A stretch of DNA of 64,000 bases, from NCBI RefSeq assembly GCF_049195245.1, contig NZ_JBMIRR010000021.1, positions 124,001-188,000 on the forward strand, read 5' to 3'. The notes beneath the pieces were generated by a model. It was given only the letters and a program-made list of their open reading frames with translations, was not told the origin of the DNA and searched no databases. This DNA comes from Arenimonas sp049195245. GTDB taxonomy: Bacteria > Pseudomonadota > Gammaproteobacteria > Xanthomonadales > Xanthomonadaceae. The position numbers and the translations under genes were made by a program. This document shows positions 1 to 6,922 of the stretch, one piece after another (position 1 is the first letter of the stretch; the number at the start of each line of letters is the position of its first letter).

Positions 1-510
1 ATGATCGAAGACGGCATTCCCTTCACCGGTTTCCTCTACGCGGGCCTGATGATCTCGCCCGACGGCGCGCCCAAGGTGATCGAGTACAACGTGCGCTTCG
101 GCGACCCGGAAACCCAGCCGGTGATGCTGCGCCTGCGCAGCGACCTGCTGGGCCTGGTCGAGGCCGCGATCGACGGCCGCCTGGACCAGGTCAGCGCCGA
201 CTGGGACGCGCGCCCCAGCCTGGGCGTGGTGATGGCGGCCGAACACTATCCCGACACGCCCCGCACCGGCGACGCGATCAGCGGCCTGGACATCAACCCC
301 GGCTACGGCGCCAAGATCTTCCATGCCGGCACGCGCCTGGTGGACGGCAAGGTCCTGACCGCCGGCGGCCGCGTGCTCTGCGCCTGCGCCCTGGGCGACA
401 CCGTGGCCGATGCACAGCAGCGTGCCTACCTGGCCGTGGCCAACATAGACTGGGCGGGCGAGTTCCATCGCCACGACATCGGTTGGCGCGCGATCTCTCG
501 ACCGGCCTAG
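1..510 (+). CDS. purD: Phosphoribosylamine--glycine ligase, C-terminal part
   Basis: PurD joins 5-phosphoribosylamine to glycine using ATP, giving GAR in de novo purine synthesis in the cytoplasm. The window opens inside the gene. The visible 169 residues cover the end of the ATP-grasp core and the C-terminal domain, about 40% of a typical 420-430 residue enzyme. The diagnostic stretch is KVIEYNVRFGDPETQPVM, whose E, N and FGDPE residues bind ATP and metal in the family, followed by the usual LLGLVEAAIDG helix and a C-terminal GYGAKIFHAGT segment. The ATG at base 1 is an internal Met, not the start. An unknown gene begins 10 nt after the stop and may be co-transcribed. Confidence 0.96.
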   Translation: MIEDGIPFTGFLYAGLMISPDGAPKVIEYNVRFGDPETQPVMLRLRSDLLGLVEAAIDGRLDQVSADWDARPSLGVVMAAEHYPDTPRTGDAISGLDINPGYGAKIFHAGTRLVDGKVLTAGGRVLCACALGDTVADAQQRAYLAVANIDWAGEFHRHDIGWRAISRPA

Positions 511-520
511 CCCCCGCCCT

Positions 521-1027
521 GTGGAGTCCCCGATGCGCCCAGCCCCCACGACTCCCCAGCCCGACTCCCGCCTGCCGCGCGTGCGGCTGGCCATCGCCCT
601 GATCGTGGTCTGCCTGGGCCTGATCGGCCTGGCGGTGTGGGCTGCGCAGCGACACTGGCGCGAGGCCTCGCTGCTCGGCATCACCCAGGGCGTGGTGGAG
701 GACCTTTCCAAAGACCTGCCCAAGGCCTACGGCGACGGCCTGGTGCTGGAGTCGGTGCGCGCCGAGCCCGGCCGCGTGCTGATGGTCGTGCGCAGCACCC
801 GCCGCTCGCTCGATACCGCCTCGCGCGACCTGCGCTCGCTGGAAATTGCACGCACCATCGAACAGCAGGTGATGCTGGGCTACTGCGACAACCCCAGCGT
901 GAAGCAGGTGCTGTCCACCGGCGTGGTGTTCGTGCGGCGCTACCTGGACCTGCAGGACCGGCTGTTCTTCGAGGTAGGACTCACCGCCGAGGACTGCCGC
1001 CGTCGCAACCTGCGCACGCCTTCCTGA
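521..1027 (+). CDS. Single-pass membrane protein of unknown function
   Basis: I do not recognise this 168-residue protein. The likely start is GTG at 521, with an in-frame ATG four codons later. A basic, proline-rich N-terminus precedes one hydrophobic helix at about residues 25-46, followed by roughly 120 residues of soluble, mixed alpha/beta character with conserved-looking Cys residues (YCDNP, AEDCRRR). This suggests an inner-membrane-anchored periplasmic domain. It lies 10 nt after purD and 16 nt before the secreted Ig-like gene, so the three genes may form one transcription unit. The function is unknown. Confidence 0.7.
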   Translation: MESPMRPAPTTPQPDSRLPRVRLAIALIVVCLGLIGLAVWAAQRHWREASLLGITQGVVEDLSKDLPKAYGDGLVLESVRAEPGRVLMVVRSTRRSLDTASRDLRSLEIARTIEQQVMLGYCDNPSVKQVLSTGVVFVRRYLDLQDRLFFEVGLTAEDCRRRNLRTPS

Positions 1028-1043
1028 TCCGGAGCGACCCGCG

Positions 1044-2288
1044 ATGAGCCCGTCCCCCGCCCTGCCGATCCCCTTCGCGCCGCGGTGGCGCGCGCTGTCG
1101 TTGGCCCTGCTGGCGCTGGCCTTGCCTGCGCACGCGGTGGACCAGCCCTCGTCCTATCCCGGCTGCGCCTCGCGGCAGGTGAGCGTGGCACCCGGCGGCA
1201 CGGTGCGCGTGGACCTGTCGCGCTGCCACGCTTTCGGCCTGGGTGAAGTGGCCACGCCGCCCGAACACGGCACCGCGACGCCGGGCGACGGCGATCCGGT
1301 GGACAGCTACGTCTATACGCACACGGGTGCGCCGGGCGCGGCCAGCGACCGCTTCGTGGTGCTGGACGACAACAGCGACTACATCGTGGTCAACGTTGCG
1401 CTCGGCGGTACCGCCTCTCCGCTGGTCGCGATACCCGCCACGCTGCCCGCCATGTACGCGGGCCTGGCCTTCCACCAGCGTCTGCAGGCCGAGGGCGGCA
1501 CCGCGCCCTATCGTTACCAGCTGGCGACGGGCGCATTGCCCGCGGGCCTGGCCCTGGCCGACGGCCTGATCACCGGCACGCCCACGCAGCGCGGCCCCTA
1601 TTCCTTCAGCCTGAGGGTGCAGGACGCCGCGGGCGCCTCGGCGCTGCGCAGCTACAGCGCGGCCGTGCTGCCGGCACCGCTGTCGGTCACGCCGCGCGGA
1701 CTCACGGCGGTGCAGGGCGCGCCCTTCCGGCAACCGCTGCAGGCGCGGGGCGGCGTGGCGCCGCACCAGTTCGCGCTCGAGCCCGGCGCCAGTCTGCCGC
1801 CGGGCCTGTCGCTGTCGCCCGCCGGGGTGCTGGAAGGCACGCCCGAAGGCTCGCCCGCGCGTTACACCGTGCGCGTTCGCGTCACCGATGCCAGCGGCGG
1901 CAGCGGCCGTCATTTCGAAGTCGAAGCGCTGAGCCTGTCCGTGGTGCCGCAGGTCGACGGGCAGCCGCGGCTATCGATCGCGCTGGCGCCTGTCGCCGTG
2001 GCCGAGGACGAAGGCGCCGCCCTGGTTTACACGGTCACGCGCAGCCGGGTGCTGCCCGAGCCGACCGTTGTCACGCTGTCGGTCGGCGGTTCCGCCCGCC
2101 TGCAGGGGCTGGGCCGCGTGCGCATTCCGGCCGGCCAGGCCTCGGCCACATTCCGCGTGACGCCGCTCGCCGACGACCGGCCCGAGGCCGACGAAACCGT
2201 GGTGCTGGGCATCGCGCCCGGCGAGGGCTACCAGGTCGGATCGCCGTCCAGCGCGCAGGGCATCCTGGTGGACGACGACCTGCCCTGA
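1044..2288 (+). CDS. Secreted protein with Ig-like (He_PIG) and Calx-beta domains
   Basis: This 414-residue exported protein has a Sec signal peptide at about residues 1-31 (hydrophobic core LSLALLALALPAHA). It is followed by a small N-terminal domain with two Cys residues (YPGCAS and DLSRCHAF), two He_PIG-type Ig-like repeats (about 130-310, carrying the GGTAPYRYQL and LPAGLALADGLITGTPTQ signatures) and one Calx-beta-like module (about 315-410, EDEGAALVYTV and EADETVVL). It ends at the Calx-beta module, with no beta-barrel, transmembrane helix or sorting signal. Its N-terminal domain and first He_PIG repeat match the start of the 2304-residue autotransporter at 6923, so it looks like a short, freely secreted paralogue. 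The role is probably adhesive or matrix-related, inferred from the domains only. Confidence 0.8.
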   Translation: MSPSPALPIPFAPRWRALSLALLALALPAHAVDQPSSYPGCASRQVSVAPGGTVRVDLSRCHAFGLGEVATPPEHGTATPGDGDPVDSYVYTHTGAPGAASDRFVVLDDNSDYIVVNVALGGTASPLVAIPATLPAMYAGLAFHQRLQAEGGTAPYRYQLATGALPAGLALADGLITGTPTQRGPYSFSLRVQDAAGASALRSYSAAVLPAPLSVTPRGLTAVQGAPFRQPLQARGGVAPHQFALEPGASLPPGLSLSPAGVLEGTPEGSPARYTVRVRVTDASGGSGRHFEVEALSLSVVPQVDGQPRLSIALAPVAVAEDEGAALVYTVTRSRVLPEPTVVTLSVGGSARLQGLGRVRIPAGQASATFRVTPLADDRPEADETVVLGIAPGEGYQVGSPSSAQGILVDDDLP

Positions 2289-2299
2289 GCCGCCTGGCC

Positions 2300-2316
2300 G
2301 GCCCGCGCGCCGGGCC
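2300..2316. terminator. GC-rich hairpin after the Ig-like gene
   Basis: The stem GGCCCG / CGGGCC with a 5-nt loop starts 12 nt after the stop codon of the preceding gene. There is no T-tract, so termination is only a possibility. The rest of the 2289-2410 gap shows nothing else clear except a GGGGCGGGG run just before the next start. Confidence 0.3.
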
Positions 2317-2410
2317 CTGGCCGCTGCGGCGTCGCCACGGCGTTTTCCAGCTTGAAGCAGTGACTTCGACGCGTTATACCTAGCAGTATTCCTCAGGGGC
2401 GGGGTGATCC

Positions 2411-4036
2411 ATGGGCCGCAGTGACACGATGGCGAGGCTGCTTCGGCTGGCCCGTCTGGCAGAGCGCTGCGAGCGCACCGGCGAAAGCGCCGACGAAGCC
2501 CTGGGCCAGGCCCGGGACTGCAGCGAAAGCCGCCGCAAGTTTTCCAAGGGCGTGGTCGCCGCCACCGGTACGGCCGCGGCCTGGTCGGTGTCGCCGCTGG
2601 CCTTCGACGCCATCGCCAAGGCGCCGCGCGACGGCTTCGACTACGTGCGCGGCGGCCAGGTGGCCGTCATCGGCGCCGGCCTGGCCGGCCTGAGCTGCGC
2701 CAGCGAACTGGCCCGCCTGAAATTCCGTCCCAGCGTGTTCGAAGCCAGCGACCGCGTCGGCGGCCGCTGCGCCAGCCTGCGCGACGTGTTCCCGGGCCAG
2801 GTGGTCGAACGCGGCGGCGAATACATCAGCTCCTCGCACCACACGATGCTGGGCTATGCGCGCCGCTTCGGGCTCAGGCTCGAGATCAGCGCCAGCCTGC
2901 CGGGCGCCACCTACTACGCGCTGGGCGGCAGCCGCTACACCGAGGCCCAGGTGGCCAGCGAGTACGGCGAATTCACCGCGTCCATCCGCGAAGACCTCGC
3001 CACGCTGCAGCGCCCCACGGCCGACCAGTTCACCGAGCACGATGCCGTGCTCGACTACATGAGCCTGGATGACTACCTGAGCCTGCACAAGGCCGGACCG
3101 CTGCTGCGCGGCGTGATCGGCGGCGCCTACCTGGCCGAGTTCGGCGCTACCCTCGACGAGCTCAGCGCCATTTCCTTCCTGCGCTTCGTGTACGGCGACC
3201 GCCGCACCAAGCAGATGCCGGTCGGCCGCAACGCGGGCGAGTTCCTGCGCGTGGTGGACGGCAACGACCAGATCACCACCCGCCTGGCGCAGCAGCTGCC
3301 CACGCCGGTGTCGTTCGGCCACCGCCTGGTGTCGGTGCGCAAGCTGGCCGGCGGCAAGCTGCGCCTGGGCTTCGATGTCGGCGGCAGCACCGTGCACGGC
3401 GAGTACGACGCGGTGGTGCTGACGCTTCCGTTCACCGTGCTGCGCGACGTGGAGCTGCACCCCAGCCTCGAGCTGCCCGACTGGAAGCGCCAGGCCATCG
3501 CTTCGGCCGACCTGGGCCGCCAGGGCAAGCTGATGGTCGGCTTCGGCGAGCGCGTCTGGCAGACCCGCCACGGCTCGAACGGCAGCGGCTACAGCGACCG
3601 CGCCTTTGCCCAGTCCACCTGGGAAGCCAGCCCCGGCCGCTCCGACGCCACCCGCGGCGTGCTGGCCGCCCACATCGGCGGACAGGCGGGACGTGCCCTG
3701 TCGCCGGCCACGCTGGCCACCGATACCGCAAGCTTCCTGTCGGGCCTGGAAGCCGTGATGCCCGGCGCCACCGCCGCCGCCTCGCGCAACGGCCAGGGCG
3801 CCGTGCTGGCCTACGCCGAGAACTGGGCCGCCAATCCCTTCAGCAAGGGCACGCACACCTTCAACCGCCCGGGTTACTTCACCACCACGGCCGACAACGA
3901 AGCCAAGGCGGTCGACAACCTGCTGTTCGCGGGCGAGCACACCAGCAGCTTCTACGAGTGGCAGGGTTTCATGGAAGGCGCGGCGCTGTCCGGCCTGCGC
4001 GCGGCGGGCGAGGTCATGGCCCTGGCGCGGATCTGA
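2411..4036 (+). CDS. Tat-exported FAD-dependent amine oxidase
   Basis: This 541-residue flavin-containing monoamine-oxidase family protein is predicted to oxidise an amine or amino acid with O2, giving aldehyde, ammonia and H2O2. The dinucleotide-binding motif GAGLAG is at residues 88-93, preceded by VAVI and followed by the acidic strand end (VFEASDRVGGRC). The C-terminal FAD motif LLFAGEHTSSFYEWQGFMEGA is typical of the family. An unusually long N-terminal extension carries SRRKFSK at 40-46 and then a hydrophobic alanine-rich stretch, fitting a twin-arginine (Tat) signal, so the flavoprotein is probably exported folded. The first 39 residues before the RR are long for a Tat n-region; Met7 is an alternative start. 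A DUF6916 gene follows 10 nt later. The substrate is unknown. Confidence 0.88.
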   Translation: MGRSDTMARLLRLARLAERCERTGESADEALGQARDCSESRRKFSKGVVAATGTAAAWSVSPLAFDAIAKAPRDGFDYVRGGQVAVIGAGLAGLSCASELARLKFRPSVFEASDRVGGRCASLRDVFPGQVVERGGEYISSSHHTMLGYARRFGLRLEISASLPGATYYALGGSRYTEAQVASEYGEFTASIREDLATLQRPTADQFTEHDAVLDYMSLDDYLSLHKAGPLLRGVIGGAYLAEFGATLDELSAISFLRFVYGDRRTKQMPVGRNAGEFLRVVDGNDQITTRLAQQLPTPVSFGHRLVSVRKLAGGKLRLGFDVGGSTVHGEYDAVVLTLPFTVLRDVELHPSLELPDWKRQAIASADLGRQGKLMVGFGERVWQTRHGSNGSGYSDRAFAQSTWEASPGRSDATRGVLAAHIGGQAGRALSPATLATDTASFLSGLEAVMPGATAAASRNGQGAVLAYAENWAANPFSKGTHTFNRPGYFTTTADNEAKAVDNLLFAGEHTSSFYEWQGFMEGAALSGLRAAGEVMALARI

Positions 4037-4046
4037 CCGACCGCGC

Positions 4047-4337
4047 ATGGAGCTGCTGACGCTTGACCACTTTTCCGGCTGCGTGAACGAAACCTTCCAC
4101 GCGGCCCTGCGCGAGGGCGAGATCGAGTTCGTGCTGGTCGATGCCCGGCCGCTGCCGCCCGGCCCGCCTAAGGCGGCGCGCGCGCCGTTCTCGCTGCTGT
4201 TCCGCAATGGCTCGGCGCTGCTGTTCCCGCAGCAGATCTATCGCATGCGGCATGACCGCGTGGGCCATTTCGACCTGTTCCTGGTGCCGGTCGCGCGCGA
4301 GCGCGAGGGCTTCCTCTACCAGGCGATCTTCAACTGA
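4047..4337 (+). CDS. DUF6916 family protein
   Basis: This small protein of 96 residues is compatible with the DUF6916 family, which I recall as commonly encoded next to tail-collar (MdpB-like) proteins. Function is unknown. It has no signal peptide or membrane segment. Alternating hydrophobic strands (IEFVLVDA, FSLLFRNG, FDLFLVPV, GFLYQAIFN) suggest a compact beta-fold, and the last residues resemble a conserved family ending. It starts 10 nt after the amine oxidase stop, indicating co-transcription, and overlaps the convergent acetyltransferase gene by 8 nt at the 3' ends. The family name rests on pattern memory rather than a profile search. Confidence 0.72.
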   Translation: MELLTLDHFSGCVNETFHAALREGEIEFVLVDARPLPPGPPKAARAPFSLLFRNGSALLFPQQIYRMRHDRVGHFDLFLVPVAREREGFLYQAIFN

Positions 4338-4893
4338 CCGCAGGCACTGGCTCGCCGGACCAGTGCATGCGGTGGTGGGTGTCGGTGCTGTCGCACACGA
4401 CAAAGCCCAGCCTTTCGTAAAGCGCCTGCGCGCGCGGATTGCCGCGGTACACGTGCAGCGCCATGCCGCGACCCAGCGCGCCTGCCTCGTGCTGCGAGGC
4501 GGCCAGCAGCGCCTGGCCCAGCCCCCGCCCGCGATGCGCGGCAAACAGCGAGATGTCCACCACCAGATGGTCGGGCGCCGCACGCTGCAGGTAATAGCGG
4601 CCCTGCACTTCGCCGCCGTGCTGGATCACCAGGAAGTCGGCATCGGCGTAGTGCTGCAGGTAGTGGCTGTGCTGCAGCGCGAACTGCTGCGCCAGGAAGC
4701 TGCGCTTGGCCGCTTCGGGCCAGGGCATCACGGCCAGTTCGTCGGCGCGGCTGTCGGCGTAGAGCTCGGCCAGCCGGGGCAGGTCTTCGTCACGGGCGGG
4801 ACGCAGTCGGTAGCCCAGTTCCGCGAGCCGCGCCGGCGCCGTCGGCGGGTCGCGCCGCCACGGTGGGAACGCGGCCAGTCCCGCTGGCGGCAT
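4330..4893 (-). CDS. GNAT-family N-acetyltransferase
   Basis: This 187-residue protein has the GNAT acetyl-CoA-binding signature HRGRGLGQALL (motif A, R/Q-x-x-G-x-G/A), preceded by strand VVDISLFAA, and the motif B ending NPRAQALYERLGFV. It is expected to move an acetyl group from acetyl-CoA to an amine. About 28 N-terminal residues before LGYRLRPARDEDLPRLAELY lie outside the normal fold. Its ATG shares one base with the stop of the upstream tail-collar gene (TGATG), so it is translationally coupled to the collar trio. The substrate is unknown; modification of a collar protein or of a cell-surface amine is pure inference from location. Confidence 0.88.
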   Translation of the reverse strand: MPPAGLAAFPPWRRDPPTAPARLAELGYRLRPARDEDLPRLAELYADSRADELAVMPWPEAAKRSFLAQQFALQHSHYLQHYADADFLVIQHGGEVQGRYYLQRAAPDHLVVDISLFAAHRGRGLGQALLAASQHEAGALGRGMALHVYRGNPRAQALYERLGFVVCDSTDTHHRMHWSGEPVPAVS

Positions 4894-5435
4894 CAGTTGA
4901 ACGACGGGAAGACGCCCTGCAGCGCGATGCAGAAGTTCACGCCCAGGTAGGGCTGCTGGTTGGAATGGGGCTGGGAGCCGCCGAAGAACGGCGACACCAT
5001 GCCCGGCGCGAAGCTGGTGTTGGGTGCGCCGCCGGGCAGGAAGCTGCGGGCCGTGGCCAGCGACGACACCGACAGGCCGCTGCCGCTGGCCGGCGCGCCG
5101 GCGCGCTTGCTGGCATCGTTCTGCGCATACAGCACGAAGGGATGGGTGTGCGACGGAATCTCGTTCGCCGTGAGCGTGACCGCGGCCTGGCCAAACGTCT
5201 CGCCGATGGTCCGCGGCGTCAGGCCAGGCCCCTGGCCCTGCTGGCTGGCGGCCCGTGCGCTGAAGTTGGGCAAGCGGAAGGTGGTGGTGCCGTTGCCGCC
5301 GTACTGGGTGCCCAGCAGCGCAAACAGCGCGGTGTTCTGGACGATGGGAATCGCGGCGCCGCTGCAGAAGGCCCAGCTGCGGGGAGCAAAGTTGAATCCG
5401 AAGAGCTGGATCTCACCGATGTAGGGGCTGGACAT
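4893..5435 (-). CDS. Phage tail collar (MdpB-like) domain protein, copy 1
   Basis: This 180-residue protein of the tail-collar / microcystin-dependent (MdpB-like) family. The N-terminus YIGEIQLFGFNFAPRSWAFC, then ALFALLGTQYGGNGTTTFRLP, is the collar domain (about residues 5-60). The centre has the SHTHP motif common in collar proteins, and the C-terminus has the GSQPHSNQQPYLGVNFCIAL block ending FPS-N. It has no signal peptide. A strong Shine-Dalgarno GGGAGGAA lies before the ATG. It is the last of three tandem collar genes and is coupled to the GNAT gene. No other phage morphogenesis gene is nearby, so it is not part of a prophage. The role is unknown. Confidence 0.9.
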   Translation of the reverse strand: MSSPYIGEIQLFGFNFAPRSWAFCSGAAIPIVQNTALFALLGTQYGGNGTTTFRLPNFSARAASQQGQGPGLTPRTIGETFGQAAVTLTANEIPSHTHPFVLYAQNDASKRAGAPASGSGLSVSSLATARSFLPGGAPNTSFAPGMVSPFFGGSQPHSNQQPYLGVNFCIALQGVFPSFN

Positions 5436-5506
5436 GGAGCATTTCCTCCCGGGCTGCGGGCTTGGCGTGGGTTGGGCCGGGGCACGGGCCCGAGCCTGGC
5501 ATGGGG

Positions 5507-6037
5507 TCAGTTCTGGCTGGGGAAGATGCCGGCCCAGGCAATGCAGTACTGCACCGTGAGGGTGGGCATGCAGTTCTCGTGCGGCTGCGACCCGCCCGAC
5601 GGCGTGATGGCCGAGGCCGACTGGGTGAAGGGCGTCGCGCCGGTGAGGTTGGTGGCGTACATGGTCTGGTTGGCCACCGTGCCGGGCACCACGCTGTTGC
5701 CCGGCGTGCCGGTGCTGGCCGCCGCGGACGTGGCGGAGGCGGGATGCTGGTGCAGCGGCATCTGCGCGGCGGTCAGGGTCACGGTCTCGGTGCCGGCCTG
5801 CTGACCCAGCACGTAAACGGACAGCCCCGGACCCTGGCCGGTATGCACCGGCACGCGTCCGCGCAGGTCGGGCACCGCGAACGTGTTCTGGCCGTCGCCG
5901 CCGTAGGTGGTGCCGATCAGCACGAACAGCACTTCGTACTCGGCGATGGACAGCAGCCTGCCATCGCAGGGTACCCAGCCGGTGGGCACGCGGCTGAAGC
6001 CGAACATCCGGATCTCGCCGATATAGGGGGTGCTCAT
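5507..6037 (-). CDS. Phage tail collar (MdpB-like) domain protein, copy 2
   Basis: This 176-residue protein is the middle member of the collar trio. YIGEIRMFGFSRVPTGWVPC and LFVLIGTTYGGDGQNTFAVPDLRGRVPVH form the N-terminal collar domain. The LHQHP motif replaces SHTHP, and the C-terminal block GGSQPHENCMPTLTVQYCIAW ends in FPSQN. It is clearly divergent from its neighbours, so the three copies are old paralogues rather than a fresh duplication, and may form a hetero-oligomer (inference). Its stop lies 71 nt before the start of copy 1, room for separate ribosome loading. A GGAG precedes the ATG by about 10 nt. Confidence 0.9.
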   Translation of the reverse strand: MSTPYIGEIRMFGFSRVPTGWVPCDGRLLSIAEYEVLFVLIGTTYGGDGQNTFAVPDLRGRVPVHTGQGPGLSVYVLGQQAGTETVTLTAAQMPLHQHPASATSAAASTGTPGNSVVPGTVANQTMYATNLTGATPFTQSASAITPSGGSQPHENCMPTLTVQYCIAWAGIFPSQN

Positions 6038-6109
6038 GGGACCAGGCTCCGAAGGTCAGGGTTGCCGTGCCGAATCATGCCGCTGGCGCAGCCGTGCATC
6101 TGCGGGTGC

Positions 6110-6637
6110 TCAGTTGCGCGACGGGAAGATGCCCGTCAGGGCGATGCAGAAGTTGATGGCCGTGTAGGGCTGCAGGTTGGGATGCGGCTGGCTGCCGCCC
6201 CCGAAACCGATGGTGTTGTTGGCCAGCGGCACCAGGCCGCCGGGCGCGGCATGCAGCGCCTCGCCGGTGCTGCCGAAGATGGCATTGCTTGGATTCCGCG
6301 TCGTCCCGGCCACCGTCGACGCCGCGACCGAGTGCGTGTGACTCGGAATCTGGGTGGTCAGCAGCGTGACATTCTCGGTGCCGCCGCGCTCGCCAATCGT
6401 GGGCGGAACCGGCTGCCAGACCGCGTCGGTCGATGACACCGCCCCCAGCGGCGTGCGGCTGCGCAGGTCGGGCAGGGCGAAATTCGTCACGCCGTTGCCG
6501 CCGAACTGGGTGCCGAGCAGGGAAAACAGCGCCTGGTTCTGGGCGATCGGCAGCAGCTGGCCGTTGCATAGCGCGAACCCTTTTGGCGCAAAGGTGAAGC
6601 CGACCATCATGATCTGGGCAAGAAAATGTTCGCTCAT
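6110..6637 (-). CDS. Phage tail collar (MdpB-like) domain protein, copy 3
   Basis: This is the first gene of the minus-strand collar operon, 175 residues from the ATG at 6637, which has a good AGGGGA ribosome site; the open frame extends upstream but that part lacks family similarity. LAQIMMVGFTFAPKGFALCNGQ, ALFSLLGTQFGGNGVTNFALPDLRSRTPLG, SHTHSV and GGSQPHPNLQPYTAINFCIAL give the full collar-family pattern. It lies divergent from the giant autotransporter across a 285-nt intergenic region, so the two could share regulatory DNA. The typical family partners (DUF6916 and further collar proteins) are all here. The function is not known. Confidence 0.9.
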   Translation of the reverse strand: MSEHFLAQIMMVGFTFAPKGFALCNGQLLPIAQNQALFSLLGTQFGGNGVTNFALPDLRSRTPLGAVSSTDAVWQPVPPTIGERGGTENVTLLTTQIPSHTHSVAASTVAGTTRNPSNAIFGSTGEALHAAPGGLVPLANNTIGFGGGSQPHPNLQPYTAINFCIALTGIFPSRN

Positions 6638-6922
6638 CCTGCGTTCCCCTGTGCCTGCTGCCGCGTTGCGCGGACCGGCCTGAATGCCCTGTCGCCCCTC
6701 CGGGCACTTTGCCGGCACGGCCGGGCCAATTCAAGCATCCGATGGCGCAACGGGATGGGCACGCGAACCCGGCCACGCGCGGCATTGCTGCGCTGCCGCT
6801 GGCGCGGCCCCCAGCCCGAGATTAATCTGGCCGCTGGACGGGGGGGACTGCGTTGACCCCGTTGCCGGCCGCGTCCTGAAGGTCCGTGGCCTCTCGCCGT
6901 CGTCTCCAGGGGAAATCGCACC
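6638..6922. promoter_or_regulatory. Divergent intergenic region between collar operon and autotransporter
   Basis: This 285-nt non-coding stretch separates two divergent transcription units and must hold at least one promoter for each. Ribosome sites are visible at both ends (AGGGGA for the collar gene, AGGGGAA for the autotransporter). I see no convincing -35/-10 pair; an AT-richer patch (GAGATTAATCTGG, around 6819-6832) contains the short palindrome AGATTAATCT and is the best place for a shared operator. Confidence 0.4.

Noticed and set aside
4893..6637. A prophage or tailocin remnant, because of three phage tail-collar domain proteins.
   Set aside because: No other phage genes, integrase, attachment site or holin/lysin are near; the collar family is common outside phages.
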